Assembly: GCA_050250395.1 (NCBI GenBank)
Contig: JBFWOQ010000006.1
Coordinates: 1 to 64,000 of the forward strand
Direction of reading: 5' to 3'
From: JAGPUQ01 sp050250395
GTDB lineage: Bacteria > Pseudomonadota > Gammaproteobacteria > Pseudomonadales > Porticoccaceae
DNA length: 64,000 nucleotides
In this document: piece after piece, positions 1-9,499 of the stretch
Layout of the letters: every line of letters starts with the position of its first letter
Numbering within the stretch: position 1 is the first letter of the stretch
Position numbers and translations under genes: made by a program
Notes under the pieces: generated by a model
Told to the model about the DNA's origin: nothing
What the model saw: the letters and a program-made list of their open reading frames with translations, nothing else
The model's database searches: none

Positions 1-53
1 CATACCGCTGAACCGCATGCGGGCAGCCACAGGCGAGCGGGAAATGCCGCGTC

Positions 54-92
54 GGTCGCTCGGGAACGGGTGAAACCGGTTCCCGAGCGACC
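54..92 (-). terminator. Hairpin downstream of icd, possible terminator
   Basis: A perfect 14-bp inverted repeat (54-67 and 79-92), with two more G:C pairs inside and a TGAAA loop, lies 48 bp past the icd stop codon. On the minus strand it is not followed by a good T tract, so it may be a 3' stabilising hairpin or a weak terminator rather than a classic intrinsic one. Confidence 0.45.
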
Positions 93-139
93 CGCGCGGC
101 GCAACCGTCCCGGCACGCGTGCGCGGAAAAATTGTGACC

Positions 140-1393
140 CTACATGTGCTTGATGATCTGATCGCCAAACTCCGAACAGGACATCAGCTTGGCACCGGTC
201 ATCAGACGCTCGAAATCGTAGGTCACGGTGCCGGCGGAGATCGCCGCCTCGATGCCCTTGACGATCAGCTCGGCTGCCTCGCCCCAGCCCAGGTGGCGCA
301 ACATCATTTCGGCCGACAGGATCAAGGATCCCGGGTTGACCTTGTTCTGTCCGGCGTATTTCGGCGCGGTACCGTGGGTGGCCTCGAACATGGCCACCTC
401 GTCGGAGAGGTTGGCGCCCGGAGCGATGCCAATGCCACCGACCTGCGCGGCGAGCGCATCCGACAGGTAATCGCCGTTCAGGTTGAGGGTGGCGATGACG
501 CTGTACTCATCCGGGCGCAACAGGATCTGTTGCAACATGGCATCGGCGATCACGTCCTTGATGACAATCTGCGCGCCGGTACGCGGATTTTTAATTGAAT
601 GCCAGGGTCCGCCGTCGATCGGGGTCGCGCCGAATTCGTCCCGCGCCAGTTCGTAGCCCCAGTCGCAGAAGGCGCCTTCGGTGAACTTCATGATATTGCC
701 CTTGTGGACGAGCGTCAGGGACGACTTGCCCTGATCGATGGCGTATTGAATCGCCTTGCGCACCAGCCGCTTGGTACCCGCTTCCGAGACCGGCTTGATA
801 CCGATGCCGCAATTTTCCGGGAAACGGATCTTGGTCACTTTCATTTCGTCCTGGAGGAAGCGGATCACCTTGCTCGCCTCCGGGGAACCCGCCTTCCATT
901 CGATCCCCGCGTAAATGTCCTCGGAGTTTTCCCGGAAAATGCACATATCGACTTTGTTCGGTTCCTTTACCGGCGACGGCACACCCTTGAACCAGCGCAC
1001 CGGGCGCTGACACACATAGAGGTCCAACTCCTGCCGTAGGGCTACGTTCAGCGAGCGAAAGCCACCGCCAACCGGGGTCGTCAGCGGGCCTTTGATGGAC
1101 ACGATGTACTCCTTCAGTACGGCCAACGTTTCCTGGGGAAACCAGTTGCCGTCGTACAGCGCAGCCGCCTTTTCACCGCAGTACACCTCCATCCACTGAA
1201 TGGCGCGCTTGCCGCCGAATGCCTTGGCGATCGCGGCATCGGTGACCTTGCGCATCACCGGCGTAATGTCTACCCCGGTACCGTCCCCTTCGATAAAGGG
1301 GATAATGGGATGATCCGGAACGTCGAGCGAAAAATCGGCATTGACCTTGATCTTGCTTCCGGTAGCCGGCACGACGATATGTTCATAGCCCAT
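140..1393 (-). CDS. icd: Isocitrate dehydrogenase, NADP-dependent
   Basis: Oxidative decarboxylation of isocitrate to 2-oxoglutarate in the TCA cycle (cytosol). The 417-residue product is close to the E. coli enzyme (416). It shows the HGTAPKYAGQNKVNPGS segment and VTYDFERLM near the C terminus, which carry the Lys-Tyr, Val and Tyr/Arg residues that give NADP preference in the E. coli family. The start at 1393 (MGYEHIVVP) is chosen over an upstream start because GGAGGT lies about 8 nt before it. The gene stands alone, divergent from nudJ. A TAGAAT box in the upstream region could be its -10, but no convincing -35 is visible. Confidence 0.96.
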   Translation of the reverse strand: MGYEHIVVPATGSKIKVNADFSLDVPDHPIIPFIEGDGTGVDITPVMRKVTDAAIAKAFGGKRAIQWMEVYCGEKAAALYDGNWFPQETLAVLKEYIVSIKGPLTTPVGGGFRSLNVALRQELDLYVCQRPVRWFKGVPSPVKEPNKVDMCIFRENSEDIYAGIEWKAGSPEASKVIRFLQDEMKVTKIRFPENCGIGIKPVSEAGTKRLVRKAIQYAIDQGKSSLTLVHKGNIMKFTEGAFCDWGYELARDEFGATPIDGGPWHSIKNPRTGAQIVIKDVIADAMLQQILLRPDEYSVIATLNLNGDYLSDALAAQVGGIGIAPGANLSDEVAMFEATHGTAPKYAGQNKVNPGSLILSAEMMLRHLGWGEAAELIVKGIEAAISAGTVTYDFERLMTGAKLMSCSEFGDQIIKHM

Positions 1394-1497
1394 TTGCAGA
1401 TACCTCCGAGGGGTTTTGTAAAGGAGTTTCAAAGCGGGCCGGATTCTAGCACGCCGCCCGGCCGTCTCTGTAGCTCTCCTACACAGGATATTTACCC

Positions 1498-1938
1498 ATG
1501 CGGTCGCAGATTCATCTGACCGTCGCCGCCGTGGTTCCCCGCGATGACCACTACCTCATGGTGGTCGAGAACATCGCCGGCGAGCGGGTGCTCAATCAGC
1601 CCGCGGGGCATGTGGAAGCGGGCGAATCCCCCATCGCCGCGGTATGTCGCGAGAGCCTTGAGGAAACCGGCTGGCTGGTGAAGCCCATCGCCTGCCTGGG
1701 CTTCGCCTGTTTCGAGGCGGTTTCCGGCGCGACCTATCACCGCCTGAGTTTTGTGTGCGAACCGCTGCGCAGGATCACCGACCAGCTCGATCCCGCTATC
1801 GAAACGGCTCTCTGGCTGCCCGTGGAAGCCATCCGGAGCGGGGACTACCGCCATCGCAGTCCCATGGTGCTGGGCGTTATCGAAGATCATCTCGCCGGGG
1901 TTCGCTATCCCCTGGAGATGCTGCGGGATTACCGCTGA
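1498..1938 (+). CDS. nudJ: NudJ-type Nudix phosphatase
   Basis: A 146-residue Nudix hydrolase. The Nudix box runs from about residue 38 (GHVEAGE, seven residues, then RESLEETGW) and holds all catalytic glutamates. NudJ of E. coli hydrolyses thiamine pyrophosphate derivatives and nucleoside di/triphosphates. The match in length, the NQPAGH segment before the box and the position directly upstream of mnmA, as in E. coli, support NudJ rather than another Nudix family. AGGAT lies about 9 nt before the ATG. The substrate is inferred from the family, not shown here. Confidence 0.88.
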   Translation: MRSQIHLTVAAVVPRDDHYLMVVENIAGERVLNQPAGHVEAGESPIAAVCRESLEETGWLVKPIACLGFACFEAVSGATYHRLSFVCEPLRRITDQLDPAIETALWLPVEAIRSGDYRHRSPMVLGVIEDHLAGVRYPLEMLRDYR

Positions 1939-1943
1939 CAGCC

Positions 1944-1952
1944 TGCTAAAAT
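1944..1952 (+). promoter_or_regulatory. Extended -10 element (TGCTAAAAT) before mnmA
   Basis: The sequence TGCTAAAAT fits an extended -10 (TGn plus TAAAAT) and lies 30 nt upstream of the mnmA GTG start, just after the nudJ stop codon. No good -35 hexamer is present at 17 bp. It would let mnmA be transcribed independently of nudJ. Confidence 0.35.
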
Positions 1953-1981
1953 CTCGCTCCGAGTTGTTCCCTGAGAATCCC

Positions 1982-3073
1982 GTGTCCACTTCCAGACCGC
2001 GCGTGATGGTCGGCATGTCCGGCGGCGTCGACTCATCCGTCGCCGCCCTGCTGCTGTGTGAGCAGGGCTACGACGTCAGCGGCGTATTCATGAAGAACTG
2101 GAACGAAGACGATGGCACCGAATACTGCACCGCCAAGGAAGATCTGTTTGACGCCTTGCGGGTCTGCGATCGCCTCGGCATTGAATTGCACGCCGTCAAC
2201 TTTGCCCGCCAGTACTGGGACCGGGTGTTCGCGCATTTCCTCGTCGAATACCGCGCGGGACGCACGCCGAATCCGGATGTGCTGTGTAATCGCGAGATCA
2301 AATTCAAGGTGTTTCTGGACTTTTGCCAGCAACAGGGCGCCGCCTGGATCGCCACGGGGCATTACGCGCGCACGACCCGTAACGGCGACCGCGCCACGTT
2401 GCTGCGCGCTCAGGATGCCAACAAGGATCAAAGTTACTTTCTCTACGCGGTCAGCCCCGACGCCATCGCCCACACCCTGTTCCCGCTGGGGGAGATGGAG
2501 AAACCCGCCGTGCGGGCGCGGGCGCGAACCGCGGGTCTGATCACCCACGCCAAGAAGGACAGCACCGGCATCTGCTTCATCGGCGAACGCCGCTTTCGCG
2601 ATTTTCTGGCCACCTACCTGCCCGCGCAACCCGGGCCCATAGCGACCCCGGACGGAAAAGTACTGGGCGAACACCAGGGGCTGATGTACTACACCATCGG
2701 CCAGCGTGAAGGTCTGGGCGTCGGCGGCGTCCAGGGTGGTACCGACGCGCCCTGGTATGCCGCGGAAAAACGTCTGGAAACCAACACTCTGCTGGTGGTG
2801 CAGGGCAGCGACCACCCCTTGCTGTACTGGCGTGGTCTGCACGCGGAGCAATTGAACTGGCTGCAGGACCCGCCGGGAGCCGAACCATTCGAATGCACCG
2901 CCAAGACCCGTTATCGCCAGCCCGATCAGACCTGCACGGTTCGAATCACGTCGCGGGGTTGCGAAGTCAGCTTCGCGCAATCCCAGCGCGCGATCACCCC
3001 GGGACAGTCGGTGGTGTTCTACCGCGGCGAGCAATGCCTGGGAGGCGGCGTGATCACCGCCGGAGTCCGCTGA
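1982..3073 (+). CDS. mnmA: tRNA-specific 2-thiouridylase MnmA
   Basis: Thiolates U34 of tRNA-Lys, Glu and Gln (s2U) using ATP and sulfur relayed by the Tus system. The 363-residue product begins with the ATP-binding PP-loop GMSGGVDSS and contains both expected cysteines: NPDVLCNREIKF (about residue 100) and STGICFIGERRF (about 197). The open frame extends upstream into nudJ, but the family N terminus (MSxxxxxVIVGMSGGVDS) fits a GTG start at 1982. The hflD gene follows after one base, so mnmA and hflD are co-transcribed, as in E. coli. Confidence 0.95.
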   Translation: MSTSRPRVMVGMSGGVDSSVAALLLCEQGYDVSGVFMKNWNEDDGTEYCTAKEDLFDALRVCDRLGIELHAVNFARQYWDRVFAHFLVEYRAGRTPNPDVLCNREIKFKVFLDFCQQQGAAWIATGHYARTTRNGDRATLLRAQDANKDQSYFLYAVSPDAIAHTLFPLGEMEKPAVRARARTAGLITHAKKDSTGICFIGERRFRDFLATYLPAQPGPIATPDGKVLGEHQGLMYYTIGQREGLGVGGVQGGTDAPWYAAEKRLETNTLLVVQGSDHPLLYWRGLHAEQLNWLQDPPGAEPFECTAKTRYRQPDQTCTVRITSRGCEVSFAQSQRAITPGQSVVFYRGEQCLGGGVITAGVR

Positions 3074-3074
3074 C

Positions 3075-3701
3075 ATGACCCGGAGCGTCCGGGAAGAACA
3101 GGCGATCGCGCTGGCGGCCGTGCTCCAGTACTGCCAGCTGGTCGATCAACTGGCGCGCACTGGCACCGCGCCGGTGGAGCAATTGCGCATCGCCATGGTG
3201 GCGCTGCTGGAGCAGAATCCGAGCGATGCGGCGGCGTTGTATCAGGGTACCGCGAACCTGCGCACGGGCATCGAATTCCTGGAGCGACTGCTCGGCGGGG
3301 AACGGCGCGCGTTGTCTGCCGAGGTGATGCGCTACGCCGTCAACGTGCTGTATCTCCAGCGCCGGCTCCAGCACGATGCCGCCAATCGCACCCGGATCTA
3401 TGCCGGCATCGCGCGCGCCGCCGAGCAGGCTGCGCTGTTTTCACCCATCCACGACAACGTACTCGCCAACCTCGCCCAGATCTATCAAGACACGGTAGGC
3501 CGCTACAGCCTGCGCATCCAGGTACGGGGCGAGAGCGGTTACCTGCAACAGCCGGCGGTCGCCGCCCGGGTACGCTGCCTGCTGTTTGCCGCCATCCGCT
3601 CGGCGGTGTTGTGGCACCAACTCGGCGGACGGCGCTGGCACTTGTTTGTCCATCGCCGGCAACTGCTCGAACAGTTGCGAGAGCTGAAACGCCGAGGCTG
3701 A
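3075..3701 (+). CDS. hflD: HflD lysogenization regulator homologue
   Basis: A 208-residue, mostly helical protein of the HflD (YcfC) family. In E. coli HflD is a peripheral membrane protein that binds phage lambda CII and reduces lysogeny; its normal cellular role is unclear. Recognition rests on length, the N-terminal pattern (EEQAIALAAVLQ, TGIEFLERLL) and the conserved place between mnmA and purB. The ATG follows the mnmA stop by one base, so translation is probably coupled. No enzymatic motif is seen. Confidence 0.85.
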   Translation: MTRSVREEQAIALAAVLQYCQLVDQLARTGTAPVEQLRIAMVALLEQNPSDAAALYQGTANLRTGIEFLERLLGGERRALSAEVMRYAVNVLYLQRRLQHDAANRTRIYAGIARAAEQAALFSPIHDNVLANLAQIYQDTVGRYSLRIQVRGESGYLQQPAVAARVRCLLFAAIRSAVLWHQLGGRRWHLFVHRRQLLEQLRELKRRG

Positions 3702-3764
3702 TGGCCGCCGCCACGCCCCCGCCAATCCGGTAAAATCGCCGTCCCGCTTCAATACCTGGCCGCC

Positions 3765-5153
3765 ATGGAACTCCCTGCCCTCACTGAACTGTCGGCACTG
3801 ACCGCGCTGTCACCGCTGGACGGACGCTATGGCGCCAAGATCGCCGGACTGCGGCGCTACTTCAGCGAATACGGCCTGATCCGGTTTCGCGTCCGGATCG
3901 AACTCGAATGGTTGCGGCATCTCGCCGCGGAGCCCGGCATTCCCGAACTGCCCGCGCTCAATACCGTCGCCGCCGCAGCGCTGGACCGCATCCAGGCTGG
4001 GTTCAGCCCGGCGGATGCGGAGCGCATCAAGACCATCGAAGCGGTCACCAATCACGACGTCAAGGCCGTGGAGTATTTCATCAAGGAGCGGCTCGCGGCG
4101 CTGGGTGGGTTCGAGGACACCTCCGAGTTTGTGCACTTTGCCTGCACTTCGGAGGACATCAACAATCTGTCCCATGCCCTGATGCTGCAAGGCGCGCTCG
4201 CGGATGTGGTGTTGCCGGCGATGGACGAGCTGACGACTGCCATCGCGGAGCTGGCGAAAGAGCTGGCCGGCGTACCCATGCTGGCACGCACCCATGGCCA
4301 GACCGCCTCGCCGACCACCATGGGCAAGGAACTGGCCAATACCGCCGCGCGCCTGCGCCGCCAACTGCGCCAGATCCGCGCGATCGAGCTGCTCGGCAAG
4401 ATGAACGGCGCGGTGGGCAACTACAACGCGCACCTGGCCGCTTATCCGGATCTCGACTGGCCGGACATCGCACGCCGCTTCGTCACCGGGCTGGGCCTCG
4501 GCTGGAACCCCTACACCACCCAGATCGAACCGCACGATTACATGGCCGAGCTGTTCGACGCTGTCGCCCGTTTCAATACGGTGTTGCTGGACTTTGACCG
4601 GGATATCTGGGGTTACATCGCACTCGGCTATTTCCGTCAACGTCCGGTGGCGGGGGAAGTGGGCTCCTCGACCATGCCGCACAAGGTCAATCCGATCGAC
4701 TTTGAAAATTCCGAAGGCAATCTGGGACTCGCCAATGCCCTCTTTGGGCATCTCGCCGCCAAGCTGCCGGTTTCGCGCTGGCAGCGCGATCTCACCGACT
4801 CCACCGTGTTGCGCAACATGGGCGTGGGCTTCGGCTACAGTCTGATCGCCTATCAGGCCACACTGAAGGGTCTCGGCAAACTGGAAATCGACCGTCCACG
4901 ACTCGCGCAGGATCTGGAGCGCGCGTGGGAAGTCATGGCGGAACCCATCCAGACCCTGATGCGGCGCTACAACGTCCCCGAGCCCTATGAAAAGCTGAAA
5001 GCACTGACCCGCGGCCAGGCCATGACCGCGCAAACCCTGCATGCATTCATTGCGGCCTTGCCGATACCCGAAACCGCGCGCCAACAGTTGCTGGCGCTGA
5101 CCCCCGCGGACTACACCGGCAACGCGGAGTCGCAAGCAAACGCCATCGACTGA
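3765..5153 (+). CDS. purB: Adenylosuccinate lyase
   Basis: Catalyses two fumarate-releasing steps of purine synthesis: SAICAR to AICAR, and adenylosuccinate to AMP. At 462 residues it is the E. coli type (456). The fumarase/lyase superfamily signature GSSTMPHKVNPIDFEN is intact near residue 300, and the N terminus has the typical ALSPLDGRY. A TAAAAT box at 3731-3736 could serve as a -10. The gene converges with uvrB, 21 bp between the stop codons. Confidence 0.96.
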   Translation: MELPALTELSALTALSPLDGRYGAKIAGLRRYFSEYGLIRFRVRIELEWLRHLAAEPGIPELPALNTVAAAALDRIQAGFSPADAERIKTIEAVTNHDVKAVEYFIKERLAALGGFEDTSEFVHFACTSEDINNLSHALMLQGALADVVLPAMDELTTAIAELAKELAGVPMLARTHGQTASPTTMGKELANTAARLRRQLRQIRAIELLGKMNGAVGNYNAHLAAYPDLDWPDIARRFVTGLGLGWNPYTTQIEPHDYMAELFDAVARFNTVLLDFDRDIWGYIALGYFRQRPVAGEVGSSTMPHKVNPIDFENSEGNLGLANALFGHLAAKLPVSRWQRDLTDSTVLRNMGVGFGYSLIAYQATLKGLGKLEIDRPRLAQDLERAWEVMAEPIQTLMRRYNVPEPYEKLKALTRGQAMTAQTLHAFIAALPIPETARQQLLALTPADYTGNAESQANAID

Positions 5154-5174
5154 ACCCGGGTCCGAGCCAGCGGC

Positions 5175-7193
<2,019 letters not shown>

Positions 7194-7324
7194 GATCGCG
7201 ATGAGCCTACCCTGGGGGAGCCTTGGGATTTTAGCAGTGAACCGTGAAAGTGCGCCGGCTCCCTCGGACTGCTTCACAACCAGAGCACAGGCGATGCCCG
7301 ACGCCGCAGGGCACCATCATTTGG

Positions 7325-7353
7325 TTGACGATGGGCAAAGCCGCTTTTATCAT
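7325..7353 (+). promoter_or_regulatory. Sigma-70 promoter of tRNA-Asn
   Basis: TTGACG (7325-7330), a 17-bp spacer and TATCAT (7348-7353) match the -35/-10 consensus at 5/6 and 5/6. The expected start point is near 7360, about 8 nt before the mature tRNA 5' end. It is the best promoter match I found in the window. Confidence 0.75.
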
Positions 7354-7367
7354 GCGCCCCCTGCCAC

Positions 7368-7443
7368 TCCGCCTTAGCTCAGTCGGTAGAGCAAATGACT
7401 GTTAATCATTGGGTCGCTGGTTCGAGCCCAGCAGGCGGAGCCA
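7368..7443 (+). tRNA. tRNA-Asn (anticodon GTT)
   Basis: A 76-nt gene with a 7-bp acceptor stem (TCCGCCT with AGGCGGA), D arm with AGCTCAGTCGGTAGAGC, anticodon loop CTGTTAA with anticodon GTT, T arm GGTTCGAGCCC, discriminator G and encoded CCA. Its 3' part (7398-7443) is the left attachment site of the element that follows. Integration leaves the tRNA intact. Confidence 0.97.
7398..7443. repeat. attL core (tRNA-Asn anticodon loop to CCA)
   Basis: This 46-bp sequence is identical to 16868-16913. It runs from the anticodon loop through the CCA end, a usual crossover region for tyrosine integrases using tRNA genes. Bases on either side differ between the two copies (G/C on the left, A/G on the right). 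Confidence 0.93.
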
Positions 7444-7466
7444 AGAAAAACAAGTAGTTACAAGCA

Positions 7467-7489
7467 CCCGGCACCAAGCCGGGTTTTTT
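7467..7489 (+). terminator. Intrinsic terminator after tRNA-Asn
   Basis: CCCGGC, loop ACCAA, GCCGGG and six Ts form a textbook intrinsic terminator 23 bp past the tRNA. It lies inside the element, not in the host chromosome, so the element supplies transcription termination for the host tRNA. Confidence 0.8.
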
Positions 7490-7490
7490 G

Positions 7491-7509
7491 TGTCCGCACT
7501 GTGTCCGCA
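7491..7509. promoter_or_regulatory. Paired TGTCCGCA sites next to attL (site A)
   Basis: Two copies of TGTCCGCA start at 7491 and 7502, exactly 11 bp apart. An inverted CGGACA follows at 7529. The same paired octamer, with C or T at position 7, recurs at 12138-12156 and 16720-16738 in this element. Lying 48 bp from the attachment core, it could be an integrase arm-type site or a regulator binding site. Confidence 0.5.
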
Positions 7510-7622
7510 ACGGTAGCGGCGGCCGACACGGACACGCGACCTTGATCGACATCCGCTTGATCCTCCGCCGTGTTCCTGCACCGCAGCCGCGCATTGGCTG
7601 AGATTCGCTCGCGCAGCCAGAG

Positions 7623-8078
7623 TTAGCCGTCGCCGTCCGTCCCGCTGAACTTCAGCGCCGCCGCAATCGCCTCATCGCTCAGGCCGGCCTCCTTGGCGCG
7701 CGCCAGTCCCTCGATGATGCCCGACAGCGCCCTTGCACGGCCGCCCGCGTCATACGCCTGCAACGGTTGCAGGATGTCGATGCTCACCGTCTGACCGAGC
7801 TTCTCGCTCGCCTCCGCCGCCATCAGCCGCGCGATAGGCTGAAGCATCCAAACCGCCAGGTGCCGCTGCGCCTCGCGCACCACCGGCCCGGTCGTCTTCG
7901 GGTCCATTAGCGCCGGCAGCACGCCATAGACGCCCATCACCGCCGCACGGGCCGCCTCCAGGGTCTCGACTGTCATGGACCGCGACAGGTCCGGCGACAG
8001 GTCGGACGGCCGCCAGTCCGTTACCGGTACCGGCGCACCCGCCGCGACCTCGTCGAAGCCGCCATTCTGGCCTATCAC
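7623..8078 (-). pseudogene. Phage portal protein, C-terminal fragment
   Basis: The 151-codon frame resembles only the C-terminal part of HK97-type portal proteins: TVETLEAARAAVMGVYGVLP, then REAQRHLAVWMLQPIARLM, then a SEKLG segment and a terminal helix with ALSGIIEGLARAKEAGLS. Full portals are about 400 residues, so at least half is missing. The frame opens at a GTG (8078) 50 bp downstream of hicA, with no clear ribosome binding site. Portal normally follows the large terminase in head modules, so this looks like the stump of a lost head module. Whether it is translated is unknown. Confidence 0.65.
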
Positions 8079-8128
8079 GATATGGCGTTACAGGGTAACA
8101 GTCGGCAGGACTGAATGGCGTCAGGCGC

Positions 8129-8323
8129 TCAAAACGCCTTTGGCAGTCCAGCGTCCTTGAGGATGCCGTTCGCCGTGTGGCGCGACTTGATCTTGACGGG
8201 GACGGTAAAGGGGCTGGGGGTGTGCGGGCTGCTCCACACTTCATGGTCACCGCGCCCCAGCCGGAGACGCGTGCAGCCATTCTCCTTCAGGATTTCGCGG
8301 ACCGGCTTTCCGTAGTCATTCAC
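8129..8323 (-). CDS. hicA: HicA-type toxin (mRNA interferase)
   Basis: A 64-residue protein of the HicA fold, a small dsRBD-like RNase that cleaves mRNA. Its pattern KPVREILKENGC, then RGDHEVW with the probable catalytic histidine, then KIKSRHTANGILKDAGL matches the family end to end. It starts with GTG at 8323, overlapping the upstream antitoxin stop by GTGA, so translation is coupled. It lies in the tRNA-Asn element, where such pairs commonly stabilise the island or act against phages; that role is inferred here. Confidence 0.85.
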   Translation of the reverse strand: MNDYGKPVREILKENGCTRLRLGRGDHEVWSSPHTPSPFTVPVKIKSRHTANGILKDAGLPKAF

Positions 8324-8565
8324 GCGGCCGTAAGGCGAACGCGGGTGCTGGCGTGTGCGATCAGCTCGACAGGCACGTCGTAACCGCCGTCACCGAGTCC
8401 GCCGCCCGTTTCCAGCAGGTCCAGGATTGCACCCGGCAGTTTCGCGGTAAGGGTCTCCAGAGAATCGGCTTCCAGATTCAGGCCGGGCACGTCGCTGGAC
8501 TCGACAAACCACACGCCCGCCTCTTGGTCGTGCGCGGCCTTCACAATAATCACGTTTCCGCCCAT
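8320..8565 (-). CDS. DUF1902 antitoxin of the HicA pair
   Basis: An 81-residue protein with a HicB-like partial RNase H fold: VIIVKAAHDQEAGVWFVESSDVPGLNLEADSLETL then a short helix and a beta strand (DVPVELIAHASTRV). This is the DUF1902 variant, without the DNA-binding C-terminal domain found in many HicB proteins. It precedes hicA and overlaps it by 4 nt. GAGGTAGGGAC before the ATG is a strong ribosome binding site, which should favour antitoxin over toxin synthesis. It probably neutralises HicA by direct binding. Confidence 0.8.
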   Translation of the reverse strand: MGGNVIIVKAAHDQEAGVWFVESSDVPGLNLEADSLETLTAKLPGAILDLLETGGGLGDGGYDVPVELIAHASTRVRLTAA

Positions 8566-8960
8566 GTCCCTACCTCAGCCAGCACCATGGCGTATCAAGC
8601 AGCGCCAGTGTATTCCGGTTCACTCGGGTGCGCTATATCGTGAGACTGTATACCCATGCCCGCTGACAGCCAGACGGGACGCTTGGCACCAGTGACCCCA
8701 CAATCGTCGCCCAATCTGGCGGCTGGTGCGCCGGTAGACCTCGGCAGTTAAAAAAATACCCGCCAACGAATGTCACTCTCGCCTTCGCCCTTCGCTGCGC
8801 TCGGGAACCGAGTGCCTTGCGGCAGCGTCGCAATCCTTGCCGCCACCATCGCACGTGCCTGAATCAGCCGCTCGCAATTTTGGCGAAACGGCCCAAGCCG
8901 ATATCCAAAAACACCTCGAAGCCCGCCGCTGGCGCCACCACTGCGCCCCGCTCGACGTGC
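8566..8960. other. 395-bp stretch without a convincing gene
   Basis: Between the toxin-antitoxin pair and the small gene at 8961 no frame looks coding on either strand. A run of seven As lies near 8750, but no hairpin adjoins it. The promoter of the toxin-antitoxin operon is expected at the left end of this stretch. It may be what remains of deleted head genes. Confidence 0.5.
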
Positions 8961-9197
8961 TCAGGCCGCGTCAGCGCCCCAGCAGACAGCGCGGACGCTG
9001 GATAGAGGATTGCTCGGCCCCGCGATTGTCGCGGCTGTCGCGCCTTCTGGTGCGCTTGTGGTGGCCCTGAATCGCAGCCGCCCATTCGCCGGCATGGTGA
9101 TGGCACCGACAACGGGAGCGGCAATCAGCGCGCGGAATGCCGTCACGTCCTGCCGCTCGCGCCTGCGCTCCTCGATGATCAAAAGTACAGCCGCCAC
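8961..9197 (-). CDS. Hypothetical small element protein
   Basis: Possible 78-residue protein beginning at a GTG (9197) that overlaps the end of the upstream gene by 19 nt. It starts VAAVLLIIEERRRERQDVTAF and contains APVVGAITMPANGRLRF. The composition looks protein-like compared with the other frames here, and overlapping starts are typical of this element. I do not recognise it. A weak GAGAT precedes the GTG. It could be a chance frame. Confidence 0.35.
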   Translation of the reverse strand: MAAVLLIIEERRRERQDVTAFRALIAAPVVGAITMPANGRLRFRATTSAPEGATAATIAGPSNPLSSVRAVCWGADAA

Positions 9198-9496
9198 TTG
9201 ATCTCGCCAGCGCCGCCAGCAAACAGAAGCCAATCGCGCTCAAACTCGCTGCCGAACCAACGCAATCCCAACTCCTCGCTGCCGAAGCGGCAAACCGTGC
9301 CGTCCGCCGCGATATGCGGACTGTCCAGTCGCTTCAACCGAAGATTGCCGAACACCGGGCGGGTATGGCCGTTCAGTTTCAGCACCCGCCCAGGCTGGCC
9401 AACCCGGGCGAACACAAAGCGCCATTCGTGGTGCCAATGCGCCAACTCAGTCAATGTGCCACAAAGTTCCGAGCCGTAGGCGAAGGCCTCGTCCAT
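9179..9496 (-). CDS. Hypothetical element protein, 105 aa
   Basis: A 105-residue protein of unknown function, rich in Trp, Phe and His (ELAHWHHEWRFVFARVG). It reads like a small beta-rich protein, with no signal peptide or membrane segment. The ATG lies 3 nt past the stop of the 241-residue gene, and GGAGG inside the end of that gene provides the ribosome binding site, so the two are co-translated. Position after the terminase genes suggests a phage-derived role in packaging or head completion, but that is only context. Confidence 0.6.
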   Translation of the reverse strand: MDEAFAYGSELCGTLTELAHWHHEWRFVFARVGQPGRVLKLNGHTRPVFGNLRLKRLDSPHIAADGTVCRFGSEELGLRWFGSEFERDWLLFAGGAGEIKWRLYF

Positions 9497-9499
9497 GTG

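Noticed and set aside
5154..5174. A GAGCC-AGC-GGCTC hairpin as terminator between purB and uvrB
   Set aside because: The stem is only 5 bp and no T tract follows in either direction.
8745..8765. An A/T run as a terminator in the element
   Set aside because: No stable hairpin adjoins the run on either strand.
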